A model generated the notes under the pieces. It was given only the letters and a program-made list of their open reading frames with translations, ran no database searches and was not told the DNA's origin. DNA of 64,000 nt, taken from the NCBI RefSeq assembly GCF_001401755.1, contig NZ_KQ474099.1, positions 3,926 to 67,925 of the forward strand, given 5' to 3'. A program made the translations under genes and the position numbers. Below, one piece after another: positions 39,014 through 48,682 of the stretch (the stretch's first letter is position 1; each line of letters begins with the position of its first letter). This DNA comes from Aquimarina longa SW024. Lineage in GTDB: Bacteria; Bacteroidota; Bacteroidia; Flavobacteriales; Flavobacteriaceae.

Positions 39014-40204
39014 TTATTTTGATACCATTTTATTGTTTGTAGACAGTATTTCTTTTTCTCTGAATCTTCCTATAGCTTTTTTAATATTCTCTTTGGTTAC
39101 ACATAGAGAGAAACGTATATATCCTTTCCCGTTACTTCCAAAAATATCTCCTGGTGCAATAAATATATCTTTATGATATAAAATTGTGTCTATAAATTCT
39201 ACCGCATCTACTCCTTTTGGTAACTTTGCCCATATAAACATTCCTTTTGCTGTTGTATCATAACTACACCCTAATAGGGTTGCTAATTCTCTTATTAAAA
39301 TTCTTCTTTCTTCATAAATAGTATTCATTTTATTATACCAGTCTGAAGAAATTTGTAGTGCCGCTATAGCTCCTTTTTGAATCCCTTGAAACATACCACT
39401 ATCCATATTACTTTTAACTTTCAGAATAGCTTCTATTTTATCAGAACTACCACTCACCATACCTACACGCCATCCTGCCATATTAAAGGTCTTACTTAAA
39501 GAGTTTAACTCTAATGCTACTTCTTTGGCTCCTTCTATTGATAAAATACTTATAGGGTTATCATTTAAAATAAAACTATATGGATTATCCTGAACTAATA
39601 GGATACTATGTTTTTTAGCAAAATCAATCATTTTTTCAAAAAGAGAAATACTCCCTGAAGCTCCTGTAGGCATATTTGGATAGTTTATCCACATCATTTT
39701 AACCTTACTTAAATCTTTTTTTGAAAGGCTATGAAAATCGGGTTCCCAACCATTTTCTTCTACCAAATCATAAAAAACAGGTTTTGCTCCTATCAAATTT
39801 GTTACAGCACTATACGTAGGATACCCTGGATTTGGCACCAATACCTCATCACCTTTATTTAAATATGCCATCGAAATATGCATTACCCCTTCTTTAGAGC
39901 CCATTAGAGGTAAAACTTCGTTTTTAGCATTTAGAGTTACGTTGTATTTTACATTATAAAAATCAACAATTGCTTCTCGTAATTCTGGTAGCCCTTGATA
40001 ACTTTGGTATTTGTGAGCCCCTTCTATAAGTACTGCATCCTGAATAGCTTGCACTACTTCTTTTGGAGGATCCAAATCAGGACTACCAATAGCCATATTT
40101 ATAATTGGTTTACCAGAGGTCATTAATTCTCTGACTTCTCTAAGTTTTTTAGAAAAATAGTATTCTTCTATTGTTTCTAATCTTGTTGCTGTTTGAATTT
40201 TCAT
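39014..40204 (-). CDS. Class I/II pyridoxal-phosphate aminotransferase (likely aromatic amino acid)
   Basis: A 396-residue fold-type I aminotransferase. PLP-binding features are NYPNMPTGA, VQDNPYSFI and the lysine motif SLSKTFNMAGWRVG. The C-terminal substrate Arg is probably in GYIRFSLCV. Its position between pheA and tyrA suggests that it transaminates phenylpyruvate and 4-hydroxyphenylpyruvate, or prephenate. The family also includes alanine, aspartate and LL-DAP aminotransferases, so specificity is inference. It overlaps the pheA stop by 4 bp. Confidence 0.88.
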   Translation of the reverse strand: MKIQTATRLETIEEYYFSKKLREVRELMTSGKPIINMAIGSPDLDPPKEVVQAIQDAVLIEGAHKYQSYQGLPELREAIVDFYNVKYNVTLNAKNEVLPLMGSKEGVMHISMAYLNKGDEVLVPNPGYPTYSAVTNLIGAKPVFYDLVEENGWEPDFHSLSKKDLSKVKMMWINYPNMPTGASGSISLFEKMIDFAKKHSILLVQDNPYSFILNDNPISILSIEGAKEVALELNSLSKTFNMAGWRVGMVSGSSDKIEAILKVKSNMDSGMFQGIQKGAIAALQISSDWYNKMNTIYEERRILIRELATLLGCSYDTTAKGMFIWAKLPKGVDAVEFIDTILYHKDIFIAPGDIFGSNGKGYIRFSLCVTKENIKKAIGRFREKEILSTNNKMVSK

Positions 40205-41031
40205 CCGTTTTGATTTTTATACTCTCCCAGTATTTTTAATTCTAATGCCATTATTTTTAAAACAGACATCGCTTTCTCATAATCTTTATAATCTGTAAAA
40301 GTTACGTCTACAAAAAAGGAGTATTTCCAAGGCATATTAATTATAGGTAAAGACTGAATCTTGGTTAAATTCAATCCACAATCACTCATTACATTAAGCA
40401 CTGTAGCTAGGCTTCCTTTTTTATGATCTGCAAGAAACTTTAATGATGCTTTATTGATTTCTTCTCTTTTTACTCCCGTTTTTTTTCTTCTATTTAAAAT
40501 AAAGAAACGAGTACTATTAGATTTCACAGTTTGAATTTCCTTTGCTAGAATATCCAATTGATAAATAGTTGCTGCTGTTTCTCCTGCAACAGCCGCTATT
40601 TCTTTTAACTGTTGCTCATGAATTCTTTTTGCCACATCTGCTGTATCTGCATCTTCAACTAACTTAATATGTGGATGGCTTCTAAAAAACTCTTTACATT
40701 GTAGTAACGCCATTGGATGAGAGTATACTTCTTTGATATCTAAAATTTCTTGACCTTGCAAAGCCATCAAACAATGGTGAATTGGCAAAAAATATTCTCC
40801 GCTAATTGTAAGATTATGTTCATCTATATAGGCATAATTAGGAATAATTGATCCTGCTATAGAATTTTCGATAGCCATCACTGCATCTGTACTTTTTTTA
40901 TGCTCCAAACTATGTACTACCTCCTGAAAAGACATACATTCGTTTATATATGTATCCTCCCCAAAATATGCCAAGGCTACAGCATGATGATAAGATCCTT
41001 TTATACCTTGTATGGCTACTTTTTTCTCCAT
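40201..41031 (-). CDS. pheA: Prephenate dehydratase
   Basis: Converts prephenate to phenylpyruvate. The PDT domain starts VAIQGIKGSYHHAVAL and includes NSTRFFIL, the TRF motif near residue 170. A C-terminal ACT domain (about 195-270) contains GSLATVLNVMSDCGLNLTKIQSLPI, close to the usual GALxxxL/ESRP phenylalanine-binding pattern. It has no chorismate mutase domain, which is supplied by the last gene of the operon. 276 residues. A Phe/Tyr-rich leader peptide and terminator lie just upstream. Confidence 0.94.
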   Translation of the reverse strand: MEKKVAIQGIKGSYHHAVALAYFGEDTYINECMSFQEVVHSLEHKKSTDAVMAIENSIAGSIIPNYAYIDEHNLTISGEYFLPIHHCLMALQGQEILDIKEVYSHPMALLQCKEFFRSHPHIKLVEDADTADVAKRIHEQQLKEIAAVAGETAATIYQLDILAKEIQTVKSNSTRFFILNRRKKTGVKREEINKASLKFLADHKKGSLATVLNVMSDCGLNLTKIQSLPIINMPWKYSFFVDVTFTDYKDYEKAMSVLKIMALELKILGEYKNQNG

Positions 41032-41050
41032 CTATCTTTTAATTTTATTC

Positions 41051-41080
41051 AAAAAAAAATCCCGATTTTTCATCGGGATT
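41051..41080 (-). terminator. Attenuator terminator in the pheA leader
   Basis: A 9-bp perfect stem, AATCCCGAT (41080-41072) with ATCGGGATT (41066-41058) and a 5-nt loop, is followed by T9 on the minus strand. It lies 20 bp before the pheA ATG and 28 bp after the leader-peptide stop, so readthrough is needed to express the operon. A GGGAT in the leader (41122-41118) can pair with the first arm as a possible short antiterminator. Confidence 0.8.
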
Positions 41081-41107
41081 CTATTGTTATAAATTTATGT
41101 TATTTAC

Positions 41108-41185
41108 TTACATAGCGATCCCAGTCTTGCTTTTAAAATAAAAGAAGAAAAAATAAGATCGGCTCCAAGTAACTAAATTTCTCAT
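41108..41185 (-). CDS. pheA operon leader peptide, Phe/Tyr-rich
   Basis: A 25-codon frame starts at ATG 41185-41183 and ends TAA at 41110-41108. Its middle reads SRSYFFFFYFKSK: seven consecutive aromatic residues (Tyr, four Phe, Tyr, Phe), exactly the amino acids made by the operon. An intrinsic terminator follows at 41051-41080, before pheA. Such an order is the classical ribosome-mediated attenuation layout, as in enterobacterial pheL. A three-codon ATG frame ends just before it. Confidence 0.75.
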   Translation of the reverse strand: MRNLVTWSRSYFFFFYFKSKTGIAM

Positions 41186-41379
41186 TATCGTTTCATTATT
41201 ACATTGCTAAAGTAGCTAAAACTATTACTATTCTAAATAATTTTTGATTATTTTTTTATCATCTCAAAGCATTATCATCAAATCATAAAATTTTAACTAT
41301 TATCTCTGAAAGATATTAAATAAAACCCTAATACTTCTATTGATTTCTCAAATCTAAAACCACTAACAAACGTTTGTAT

Positions 41380-42567
41380 CTATATCACATTCAGAGCTTT
41401 ACCAACTTTCACAAATGCTTTTACTGCTTTTTCTAAGTGATGACGGTCATGTGCAGCAGATAATTGCACTCTAATTCTCGCTTTTCCTTTAGGTACAACT
41501 GGGTAGAAAAAACCTATTACATAAATTCCTTCTTCAAGCAATTTTGCGGCAAATTCTTGAGCAAGTTTCGCTTCGTATAACATTACAGGAACAATAGGAT
41601 GATCTCCTGGTACAATATCGAATCCAGCTTTAGTCATTTCTGATCTAAAATATTTTGTATTTTCTTCTAGTTTATCCCGAAGCCCTGTAGAAGCGCTTAG
41701 TAGTTCTAGGACTTTGATAGAAGCTCCCACAATTGATGGTGCCACTGTGTTAGAAAATAAATAAGGTCTAGAACGTTGTCTCAACATTTCTACAATTTCT
41801 TTTCTTGCGGCAGTAAACCCTCCTGATGCACCTCCTAGAGCTTTACCGTATGTTCCTGTAATAATATCTACACGTCCCATTACATTACGATACTCATGAG
41901 TTCCTCTACCTGTTTTACCCAAAAATCCCGTAGAGTGACATTCATCGATCATCACCATAGCTCCATATTTATCTGCCAGATCACATATCTTATCTAATTG
42001 AGCAATGGTTCCGTCCATAGAAAAAGAACCATCAGTTACAATCAATACGCGTCTAGATCCTTCTGCTGATTGCAATTGTTTCTCTAGATCTACCATATTA
42101 TTATGCTCATATCTAAAGCGTTTTGCTTTACACAATCTAACACCATCAATAATAGAGGCATGATTTAATGCATCTGAGATAATCGCATCTTCTGCTCCCA
42201 AAATTGGTTCAAAGACTCCTCCATTAGCATCAAAAGCAGCTGCATATAAAATACAGTCTTCCATACCTAAGAACTCAGCTGTTTTATATTCTAATTCTTT
42301 ATGAATATCCTGAGTTCCACAAATAAAACGTACTGATGATAATCCATATCCATGAGAATCTATAGCTTTCTTACCTGCATCAATCACCTCTGGATGTGAT
42401 GAAAGACCTAAGTAATTATTGGCACAAAAGTTTAATACATCTGTCGTATTTGTTGTATTAATCTGAGCTCCTTGTGGGGTTGTAATTATTCTTTCGGATT
42501 TATATAATCCTGCAGCTACTATCTCATCTAATTCTTTTTGTAAATCGTCTTTTATATTTGAGAACAT
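41380..42567 (-). CDS. kbl: Glycine C-acetyltransferase (2-amino-3-ketobutyrate CoA ligase)
   Basis: Fold-type I PLP enzyme of the alpha-oxoamine synthase family. It cleaves 2-amino-3-oxobutyrate with CoA to glycine and acetyl-CoA. The N-terminal [16 protein letters not shown], the [12 protein letters not shown] region and the PLP-lysine motif [14 protein letters not shown] are characteristic. 395 residues, standard. It lies 42 bp downstream of a threonine-dehydrogenase-like gene, which supports Kbl over other family members such as KAS-type synthases. Confidence 0.94.
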   Translation of the reverse strand: MFSNIKDDLQKELDEIVAAGLYKSERIITTPQGAQINTTNTTDVLNFCANNYLGLSSHPEVIDAGKKAIDSHGYGLSSVRFICGTQDIHKELEYKTAEFLGMEDCILYAAAFDANGGVFEPILGAEDAIISDALNHASIIDGVRLCKAKRFRYEHNNMVDLEKQLQSAEGSRRVLIVTDGSFSMDGTIAQLDKICDLADKYGAMVMIDECHSTGFLGKTGRGTHEYRNVMGRVDIITGTYGKALGGASGGFTAARKEIVEMLRQRSRPYLFSNTVAPSIVGASIKVLELLSASTGLRDKLEENTKYFRSEMTKAGFDIVPGDHPIVPVMLYEAKLAQEFAAKLLEEGIYVIGFFYPVVPKGKARIRVQLSAAHDRHHLEKAVKAFVKVGKALNVI

Positions 42568-42609
42568 GTTACTTATTATTTATTGTTATACTTTATTTAA
42601 GGTTAAAAA

Positions 42610-43575
42610 CTAAAGAATGGAAGTCTTTGATGTGGTTCTATACTTTTCTTTTAGTTTTTGAATCATTGTTGTAGTAATTGATTTTAGATCAAATTCTGGT
42701 TTCCACCCCCAATCTTTACAAGCAGTAGAATCATCGATAGAATTTGGCCATCGTGATGCTATTTCTTGCCTAAAATCAGGAGTATATATCACTTCAAATT
42801 CTGGATATAAGGTACGAATTTCTGCTACTACTTCTGCAGGAGAAAAACTAATTCCTGCTATATTATATGATGTTCTTACTTTAATATCTTCTTTAGGAGC
42901 ATCCATTAATTCTATAGTTGCCCGTATGGCATCTTCCATAAAAATCATTGGGAGCATCGCATCTTCTTTCAAAAAACAATTAAATTTTTCTTCCAATACT
43001 GCTTTATGATAAATATCTACTGCATAATCTGTAGTCCCTCCTCCTGGTAATGACTGATATCCTATTACGCCGGGATAACGAATAGACCTTACATCAAGCC
43101 CATATCTCATAAAATAATATTGCGCCCAGTTTTCTCCCGAAGCTTTACTAATACCATATACTGTAGCGGGATCTAAATAGGCATTATTAGGTGTTTTATC
43201 TAACGGAGCTCCTTCTCCAAATACGGCTATAGAGCTTGGGTAAAAAACTTTTTCTATAGTATTTTTCCTAGATACCTCTAGAACATTAAACAAGGTTTGC
43301 ATATTAATATCCCATGTTCTTAAAGGGGTTTCTTCTCCTTTTGCAGAAAGAATCGCTGCAAGATGATATATCTGGGTAACTTTATATTGCGTAACTACTT
43401 CTTGAATTCTATCAATATTTGTTGCGTCAATTACTTCAAAAATACCTTCATACTCTTTTCTAGGATTTAAATCCGAAGCTATTACGTTATTTTTTCCAAA
43501 CTTTTGAATAAGTGATTCTGTTAATACAGATCCTAATTGGCCATTTGCTCCTATTACTAAAACAACCGTTTCCAT
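42610..43575 (-). CDS. NAD-dependent epimerase-family L-threonine 3-dehydrogenase
   Basis: Extended short-chain dehydrogenase with the NAD motif VIGANGQLGSVL at about 7-18 and the catalytic YxxxK in VYGISKASGENWA. It belongs with UDP-galactose-epimerase-like threonine dehydrogenases, which produce 2-amino-3-oxobutyrate. The pairing with kbl, which consumes that product, is the main reason for the call. 321 residues. Divergent from an Lrp-type regulator. Confidence 0.88.
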   Translation of the reverse strand: METVVLVIGANGQLGSVLTESLIQKFGKNNVIASDLNPRKEYEGIFEVIDATNIDRIQEVVTQYKVTQIYHLAAILSAKGEETPLRTWDINMQTLFNVLEVSRKNTIEKVFYPSSIAVFGEGAPLDKTPNNAYLDPATVYGISKASGENWAQYYFMRYGLDVRSIRYPGVIGYQSLPGGGTTDYAVDIYHKAVLEEKFNCFLKEDAMLPMIFMEDAIRATIELMDAPKEDIKVRTSYNIAGISFSPAEVVAEIRTLYPEFEVIYTPDFRQEIASRWPNSIDDSTACKDWGWKPEFDLKSITTTMIQKLKEKYRTTSKTSIL

Positions 43576-43754
43576 ACATTATAAATTTTCACACAATTAA
43601 GTGTTATTTACTGGCTAATATATAAAACAACACTTTTATAACCGATTTTTATATTTAATTAAGTAATTACAGCTGTTTATATGTTATAATTTAGCTATTT
43701 TTACTATTCCCAAAGAATAAATCCTATTTTTAAAGTAATTTTTTTCGACATAAA

Positions 43755-44216
43755 ATGGAACAATTAGACCATACGGATATTACTATCCTTAGAATTTTAC
43801 AAGAAGATTCAAAAAAAACAGCTAAAGAAATTGCCAAAACACTTAACCTTACTGCTTCTCCTGTATATGAGCGGATACGACGATTAGAGAAACAGGGGTA
43901 TATCAAAAAGTATGTTGCTATATTGGACAAGAAATTGATCAATCGTTCAATGACTACAATATGTCAGGTTTCTATGCGATATCACAATGAAGCTTTTATA
44001 GAAAAGTTTGAAAATCAGGTTCAGAATTTAAGAGAGGTTCAGGAATGTTACCATATGGCAGGGCAGGTAGATTTTATTTTAAAAATTCATACAAAAAGCC
44101 TTGAAGAGTATCATGATTTTGTAAAAACAAAACTTTCTAAGATTGAAAACATAGGAGTGTTAAATAGTACTTTTGTACTTAAAGAGATCAAACATACATC
44201 TGAGTTTTATATCTAA
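43755..44216 (+). CDS. Lrp/AsnC-family transcriptional regulator
   Basis: A 153-residue regulator. The N-terminal winged helix-turn-helix (LDHTDITILRILQEDSKKTAKEIA and onward, about 3-60) precedes a C-terminal RAM/ACT ligand-binding domain (about 70-145). It is divergently transcribed from the threonine dehydrogenase and kbl genes across a 179-bp gap, so it probably senses an amino acid and controls them. The ligand cannot be read from sequence. Confidence 0.92.
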   Translation: MEQLDHTDITILRILQEDSKKTAKEIAKTLNLTASPVYERIRRLEKQGYIKKYVAILDKKLINRSMTTICQVSMRYHNEAFIEKFENQVQNLREVQECYHMAGQVDFILKIHTKSLEEYHDFVKTKLSKIENIGVLNSTFVLKEIKHTSEFYI

Positions 44217-44267
44217 CCTGAGTCTTACTATAAGTATTGCTTAAAGTTGCTATATATAATACGATTT

Positions 44268-45152
44268 TTAACTATCTTTTTTACTAAAAACATGAGTTAT
44301 AGTATGTATAACTTTACCCCATCTGGTCCGCTCTATTTCTCCATTTCTGATCTGTTGCCGTTTCATTTTTTTGGCTTTAATTGCCTCTAAGCGTTTTCTT
44401 TGATAAAACTTCTTATTATTAGTATTTCTAAACTCTTTGATCCGTTTTGCCTCTAATTCTTCGGGAGTGTAAGGGTAAGGTTTTTTTGCATCACAAACGG
44501 TTGTTATCGCAATATCTCCCATAAGATCATAATCTTCTTCGGTCAATGTTATATCATATATTGATTTACCTGACACCTTTACTTCTATATCTTTATACCC
44601 TATATAACTAATTGTTAAAACAGCATTTTGCTTTACTTTTAGCTTAAAAACTCCATCAAAATCTGTCTGAGTACCAGTACTTGTTCCTTTTATAAGAATA
44701 GTCACCCCAGGAAGAAGATCTCCATTTTCATCCACTATAGTACCTGAAATTGTACGTTCTTCTAAGATTGAAGTCGCTACTTTTCCTTTTACTTGGTTTA
44801 CATGATTAGGAATAACACTTGTATGCGTTGCAATCTGCGGTCTTTCTTGTCCATTAGTTGTATTGGAACTCAATGCTAGAAATGCGAATATCCCTGATGC
44901 AGCATATGATAAATAACTATTCTTATCTTTTCGGGTATAGGATAGTTCTCTTCCTAATTGTAAACTTGAAAAGCGTCCGCAAATATTTCCTTCTTTCTCA
45001 AATATTTTTATAATTTGTTCATCTGTTTTGTCCGTAAAATCGTGTACCGTTTTTGCACACACCTCACAGTGCTTTCCTTTTTCTATTGATGTCATTACAT
45101 TCCAGTCTTCATGACAGGGTTTTGGGATATTGACTACTATTGCTTTTCTCAT
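44268..45152 (-). CDS. Carboxypeptidase-D regulatory-like domain protein
   Basis: The N-terminus (about 1-60) has a zinc-finger-like pattern: CHEDWNVM, HCEVCAKTVHDFTDKTD and a later NICGRF. A membrane segment lies near 82-97 (YLSYAASGIFAFLALSS). Next comes a CarboxypepD_reg-like beta domain, ISGTIVDENGDLLPGVTILIKG (about 134-200), a module common in outer-membrane proteins of this phylum. The tail is strongly basic. This three-part layout recurs in flavobacterial proteins of unknown role. 294 residues. Confidence 0.8.
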   Translation of the reverse strand: MRKAIVVNIPKPCHEDWNVMTSIEKGKHCEVCAKTVHDFTDKTDEQIIKIFEKEGNICGRFSSLQLGRELSYTRKDKNSYLSYAASGIFAFLALSSNTTNGQERPQIATHTSVIPNHVNQVKGKVATSILEERTISGTIVDENGDLLPGVTILIKGTSTGTQTDFDGVFKLKVKQNAVLTISYIGYKDIEVKVSGKSIYDITLTEEDYDLMGDIAITTVCDAKKPYPYTPEELEAKRIKEFRNTNNKKFYQRKRLEAIKAKKMKRQQIRNGEIERTRWGKVIHTITHVFSKKDS

Positions 45153-45266
45153 ACTCTAAAAGTCTACAAAAACATATCGCAACAAAAGCTATATTTAGTG
45201 AAGTATTCGTTTGGATGAGTAAACGATATCTAAAAATAAGTATTCATTGATAGAACAATTATATTA

Positions 45267-46577
45267 TCATTTGATCTCTGATAAATATTTTTTAAACCAC
45301 AGTCCTGATTTTTTAATCTGGCGCTGTAATGTTTTTCTATCAAAACGTACAATACCAAACTTAGGAATATATCCTTCTGCCCATTCAAAATTATCTACCA
45401 ATGTCCATAGGAGAACTCCCTTTAGATTAATTCCTTTATGCGATACTGTTTCTGTGATTTTAATTATTTTTTGGTAATAGTTGATTCGTTCCTGATCATC
45501 TTCATCTGCTGCTAGTGCCATACCGCATTCCGAAAGCCATAAGGGTTTATTAGAGTCATATTTTGCAAATCTTTCTAAAAAATATTGAGCTCCTTCTGGA
45601 TAGGTTTCCCATCCCATTACTGAGGGAGTCACGTTTCTATTTTGAGATTTTATTTGTATCGCACCAAGATAAGGGATATACCAAGCTGCTTTAACCACCT
45701 CTCTAGTATACGTTTGTATTCCTATAAAATCAAAATCTGTCTTTAATGCTTCTAGATCTCCTTCTTTATAGTATTTTGAGATACGCTTTAAAAATGGCAA
45801 ATCTCCATCAGGATACCCTAATCCCAAGTGAGGTTCTATAAATAATCGATTCATTAACGCATCAATTTTATTCGCTGCCACACGATCTCTTATCGTATTT
45901 CCATAGGGTTCTATTTTTGTGCAACTCACTGCGGTACCTACCTGAAGTCCTGATTTTTCTTTTAACACTGTAAACCCTTTTGCTTGTGCTAATAAAAGGT
46001 GATGTGTACTGGAGATAAAATTACGAATCCCTCTTTTTCCAGGAGCATGAACACCTAAGAAATATCCTCCTCCGATGCAAACAATCCCTTCATTAATTAA
46101 GATCCAATGTGTTACCCGATCTGCAAAATGATCTCTAAGAATTGCTACATATACCGCATACCAATTAACAATTTCTCTGTTGGTCCACCCTCCCTTATCT
46201 TGTAGTTTCTGAGGTAGATCCCAGTGATATGCTGTTATCCAGGGTTCTATTCCTACTTGTATGCAATAATCAATTACTTGGTTATAGAATTTAATGCCTT
46301 GGGGATTAATTTCTCCTATACCTTCGGGAAGTATTCTTGACCAAGATATAGAGAATCGAAATATTTGTAACCCGATATCAACTGCCAAGTCAATATCTTC
46401 TTTAAACTTATGATAGAAATCTGTAGCTATTTTAGCATTAGAACCATCCTTAATTTTATATGATTTTTCTGTAAATGTGTCCCATATAGAAGCTCCTCTA
46501 CCATCTATATCATATGCTCCTTCTGTCTGAGCTGCTGCAATAGTAACCCCCCATTTAAGGCGCTTAATCTTAGTCAT
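45267..46577 (-). CDS. Glycoside hydrolase family 1 (beta-glucosidase-like)
   Basis: A TIM-barrel retaining glycosidase of 436 residues. WDTFTEK, RFSISWSRILPEG, ITAYHWDLPQKLQDKGGW and GVLLWTLVDNFEWAEGY are family-1 landmarks. The acid/base Glu163 lies in LINEGI rather than the usual NEP, and the nucleophile Glu350 in LSECGM rather than TENG. Both carboxylates are kept, but the surroundings are divergent, so the substrate is uncertain. No signal peptide is seen, indicating a cytoplasmic enzyme. Confidence 0.9.
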   Translation of the reverse strand: MTKIKRLKWGVTIAAAQTEGAYDIDGRGASIWDTFTEKSYKIKDGSNAKIATDFYHKFKEDIDLAVDIGLQIFRFSISWSRILPEGIGEINPQGIKFYNQVIDYCIQVGIEPWITAYHWDLPQKLQDKGGWTNREIVNWYAVYVAILRDHFADRVTHWILINEGIVCIGGGYFLGVHAPGKRGIRNFISSTHHLLLAQAKGFTVLKEKSGLQVGTAVSCTKIEPYGNTIRDRVAANKIDALMNRLFIEPHLGLGYPDGDLPFLKRISKYYKEGDLEALKTDFDFIGIQTYTREVVKAAWYIPYLGAIQIKSQNRNVTPSVMGWETYPEGAQYFLERFAKYDSNKPLWLSECGMALAADEDDQERINYYQKIIKITETVSHKGINLKGVLLWTLVDNFEWAEGYIPKFGIVRFDRKTLQRQIKKSGLWFKKYLSEIK

Positions 46578-46816
46578 TATATGTCATAAATGAGGCAAGA
46601 AACAACAGGGGTTCTTAGTGTTTAAATAATCCTTTTTTTAAGAATGGATATAATATAAAAAATACCACTTGCTGACATAGGCAAACTAGTTTATGAAGTA
46701 TTTGTTTTAAATAGATCAGTAACATCTTAGTTATTTTATGTATCTAAAGATACTACATCATTTATGGTATCACTTTATGATACTATTATCTTAATGTTAA
46801 GATCATTTTTTATGAG
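46578..46816. other. Intergenic region between glycosidase and gldA genes
   Basis: About 240 bp of AT-rich DNA. I see no gene, RNA or repeat in it. The glycosidase promoter is presumably here, but no clear TAnnTTTG element is visible on the minus strand. Confidence 0.5.
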
Positions 46817-46853
46817 TTTGCATACTAAACCTATCATGATTTATGTATTTTTG
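46817..46853 (+). promoter_or_regulatory. Candidate gldA promoter
   Basis: TATTTTTG at 46846-46853 matches the -7 consensus TAnnTTTG. TTTG at 46817-46820 is a possible -33 element, but the 25-bp spacer is longer than usual. The ATG of gldA is at 46895. Confidence 0.45.
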
Positions 46854-46894
46854 AATGGCAATCCCAATTCGAATAGTTTTTATACATTATATAT

Positions 46895-47803
46895 ATGTCA
46901 ATTGTAGTATCTAATATTTCTAAATTTTATAATCAACAAAAAGCACTTAATGCTATTTCTTTCGAAATAAAACAAGGCGAAATTGTTGGTTTTTTAGGAC
47001 CTAATGGAGCAGGAAAATCAACTATGATGAAAATCCTAACTACCTATTTAGATTCATCAGAAGGTACTGCTATAGTTAATGGTTTTAACATACAGCATCA
47101 ACCTATTGATGTACAAAAAAGTATTGGGTACCTCCCTGAGCATAATCCTTTATATCTAGAGATGTATGTACGAGAGTATCTCATATTTAATGCACGTGTC
47201 TATAAAACTCCAAAATCCAGAATCGAAGAGGTTATACAGTTAACAGGATTAACTCCTGAGGCTAATAAAAAAATTAGCCAACTCTCTAAAGGATATCGCC
47301 AAAGAGTTGGGCTAGCATGTGCTTTATTACACAATCCTCAAGTTCTTATATTAGATGAACCTACCACTGGTTTAGACCCTAATCAATTGGTTGAAATCAG
47401 GGAGCTTATCAAATCTATTGGTAAAGAAAAAACAGTTTTTCTATCTACTCATATTATGCAAGAGGTTGAAGCGATGTGCGATCGAGTTATTATTATTAAT
47501 AATGGAGAAATTGTTGCTGATACTTATCTTAATGAAATAGCTGATAAAAGCGAACAGATCATTGAAGTAGAGTTTGATTATCGTATAGAAGAAGCTTTTT
47601 TAGTAAAATTACCCAATGTTAGAGATGTAAAAAACATACATGGATTCGTATACCAAATTACTTTTGATACTACAACAGATATGCGTCCTATTATATTTGA
47701 TTTTGCACACGATAATGGCTTAAAAATATTACAATTGTCTAGAAAAAATAAAAATCTAGAGAGTTTATTTAGAGAATTGACTACCAAAAATGATGAATTC
47801 TAA
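46895..47803 (+). CDS. gldA: Gliding motility ABC transporter ATP-binding protein GldA
   Basis: ATPase subunit that works with the membrane proteins GldF and GldG in flavobacterial gliding. Walker A is GPNGAGKST (about 35-43), the ABC signature LSKGYRQR, Walker B LILDEPTTGLDP, and the switch His is in FLSTHIMQEVE. 302 residues, with a C-terminal extension past the ATPase domain (about 220-302) as in GldA. gldF and gldG are not in this window. The name rests on overall resemblance to GldA. Confidence 0.88.
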   Translation: MSIVVSNISKFYNQQKALNAISFEIKQGEIVGFLGPNGAGKSTMMKILTTYLDSSEGTAIVNGFNIQHQPIDVQKSIGYLPEHNPLYLEMYVREYLIFNARVYKTPKSRIEEVIQLTGLTPEANKKISQLSKGYRQRVGLACALLHNPQVLILDEPTTGLDPNQLVEIRELIKSIGKEKTVFLSTHIMQEVEAMCDRVIIINNGEIVADTYLNEIADKSEQIIEVEFDYRIEEAFLVKLPNVRDVKNIHGFVYQITFDTTTDMRPIIFDFAHDNGLKILQLSRKNKNLESLFRELTTKNDEF

Positions 47804-47825
47804 TTATACCATAAAACAAAGAATT

Positions 47826-48581
47826 TTATTTATTCTGAAATATTAATTTTCCTGTAAAAAAGGCTTCTATCGCTACAACTGGCGGTGTATTGACTGAAAT
47901 GACATCTCCTGTACTTCGTATTTCTCCTTTAATGGATTGCTGAGGATTTACTATAATTTTATTAGTTCCTCTATGAAAGATATTTACATTTTGAGCAATC
48001 AAATCTGCTCCTTCGAATCTTCCTGTACCAGAAGCAAAGTTAACATTTAGTGATTCTGTAATGCCTTCTATAAAAAATGAAGCGATATTATTGCCAACCG
48101 TCGAAACAGCTTTATTATTTACTGTTATATGAAAAGTCCCTGTAGTACTCCCTCCTGTATCTTCAGTAAAATCTTCGGATATTAGGGCTAATGAATCATA
48201 AGTTAATATGCCATCTGATGAAATATCGAACTGTGTACCACTTCTTATTTCTGTTATATTTGGCGCTGTAATAAAAACCTTGGTTTGATTAAGGCTTCTA
48301 AAAAAACCACAATCATTAGTATTACTAAGTATAAGTCGATTATCCGTAACCTTTGCGGTAACCTCATTCATAAGATTACTACCTGTTTCTATAGTTACTG
48401 ATGTATGTTCTCCTTCTTTTAGAACGACTTCTATATTAGGGTTTACTAATATTCGTGTAAAATCAGAAACTGTAATTTCTTTTCGTACTATAGTACCTGT
48501 TCTTTGAAAGCAATCTGAAGCATTTTCAGAATCACAGCCAAATAAAAACAATACTCCTACTATTATTATATATCGTATCAT
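47826..48581 (-). CDS. Head GIN domain (DUF2807) lipoprotein
   Basis: A 251-residue lipoprotein with signal MIRYIIIVGVLFLFGC (lipobox LFGC). The mature part is a right-handed beta-helix-like head GIN/DUF2807 domain (ISVSDFTRILVNPNIEVVLKEG-type repeats, about 35-200), common in the Bacteroidota and of unknown function. It is convergent with gldA, 22 bp apart. A single gene by context. Confidence 0.84.
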   Translation of the reverse strand: MIRYIIIVGVLFLFGCDSENASDCFQRTGTIVRKEITVSDFTRILVNPNIEVVLKEGEHTSVTIETGSNLMNEVTAKVTDNRLILSNTNDCGFFRSLNQTKVFITAPNITEIRSGTQFDISSDGILTYDSLALISEDFTEDTGGSTTGTFHITVNNKAVSTVGNNIASFFIEGITESLNVNFASGTGRFEGADLIAQNVNIFHRGTNKIIVNPQQSIKGEIRSTGDVISVNTPPVVAIEAFFTGKLIFQNK

Positions 48582-48682
48582 TATATGCTATTTATATTTT
48601 ATTTTTTTACAAAATAGTTTTCAATCAACATTCTAAAAATAACCTACTAGATATACCTCAGAAAACCCTCTTCTATGAGAAA

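Noticed and set aside
41140..41220. Clear promoter for the pheA leader
   Set aside because: Only partial matches such as TACTTTAG with no -33 partner were found; I do not call one.
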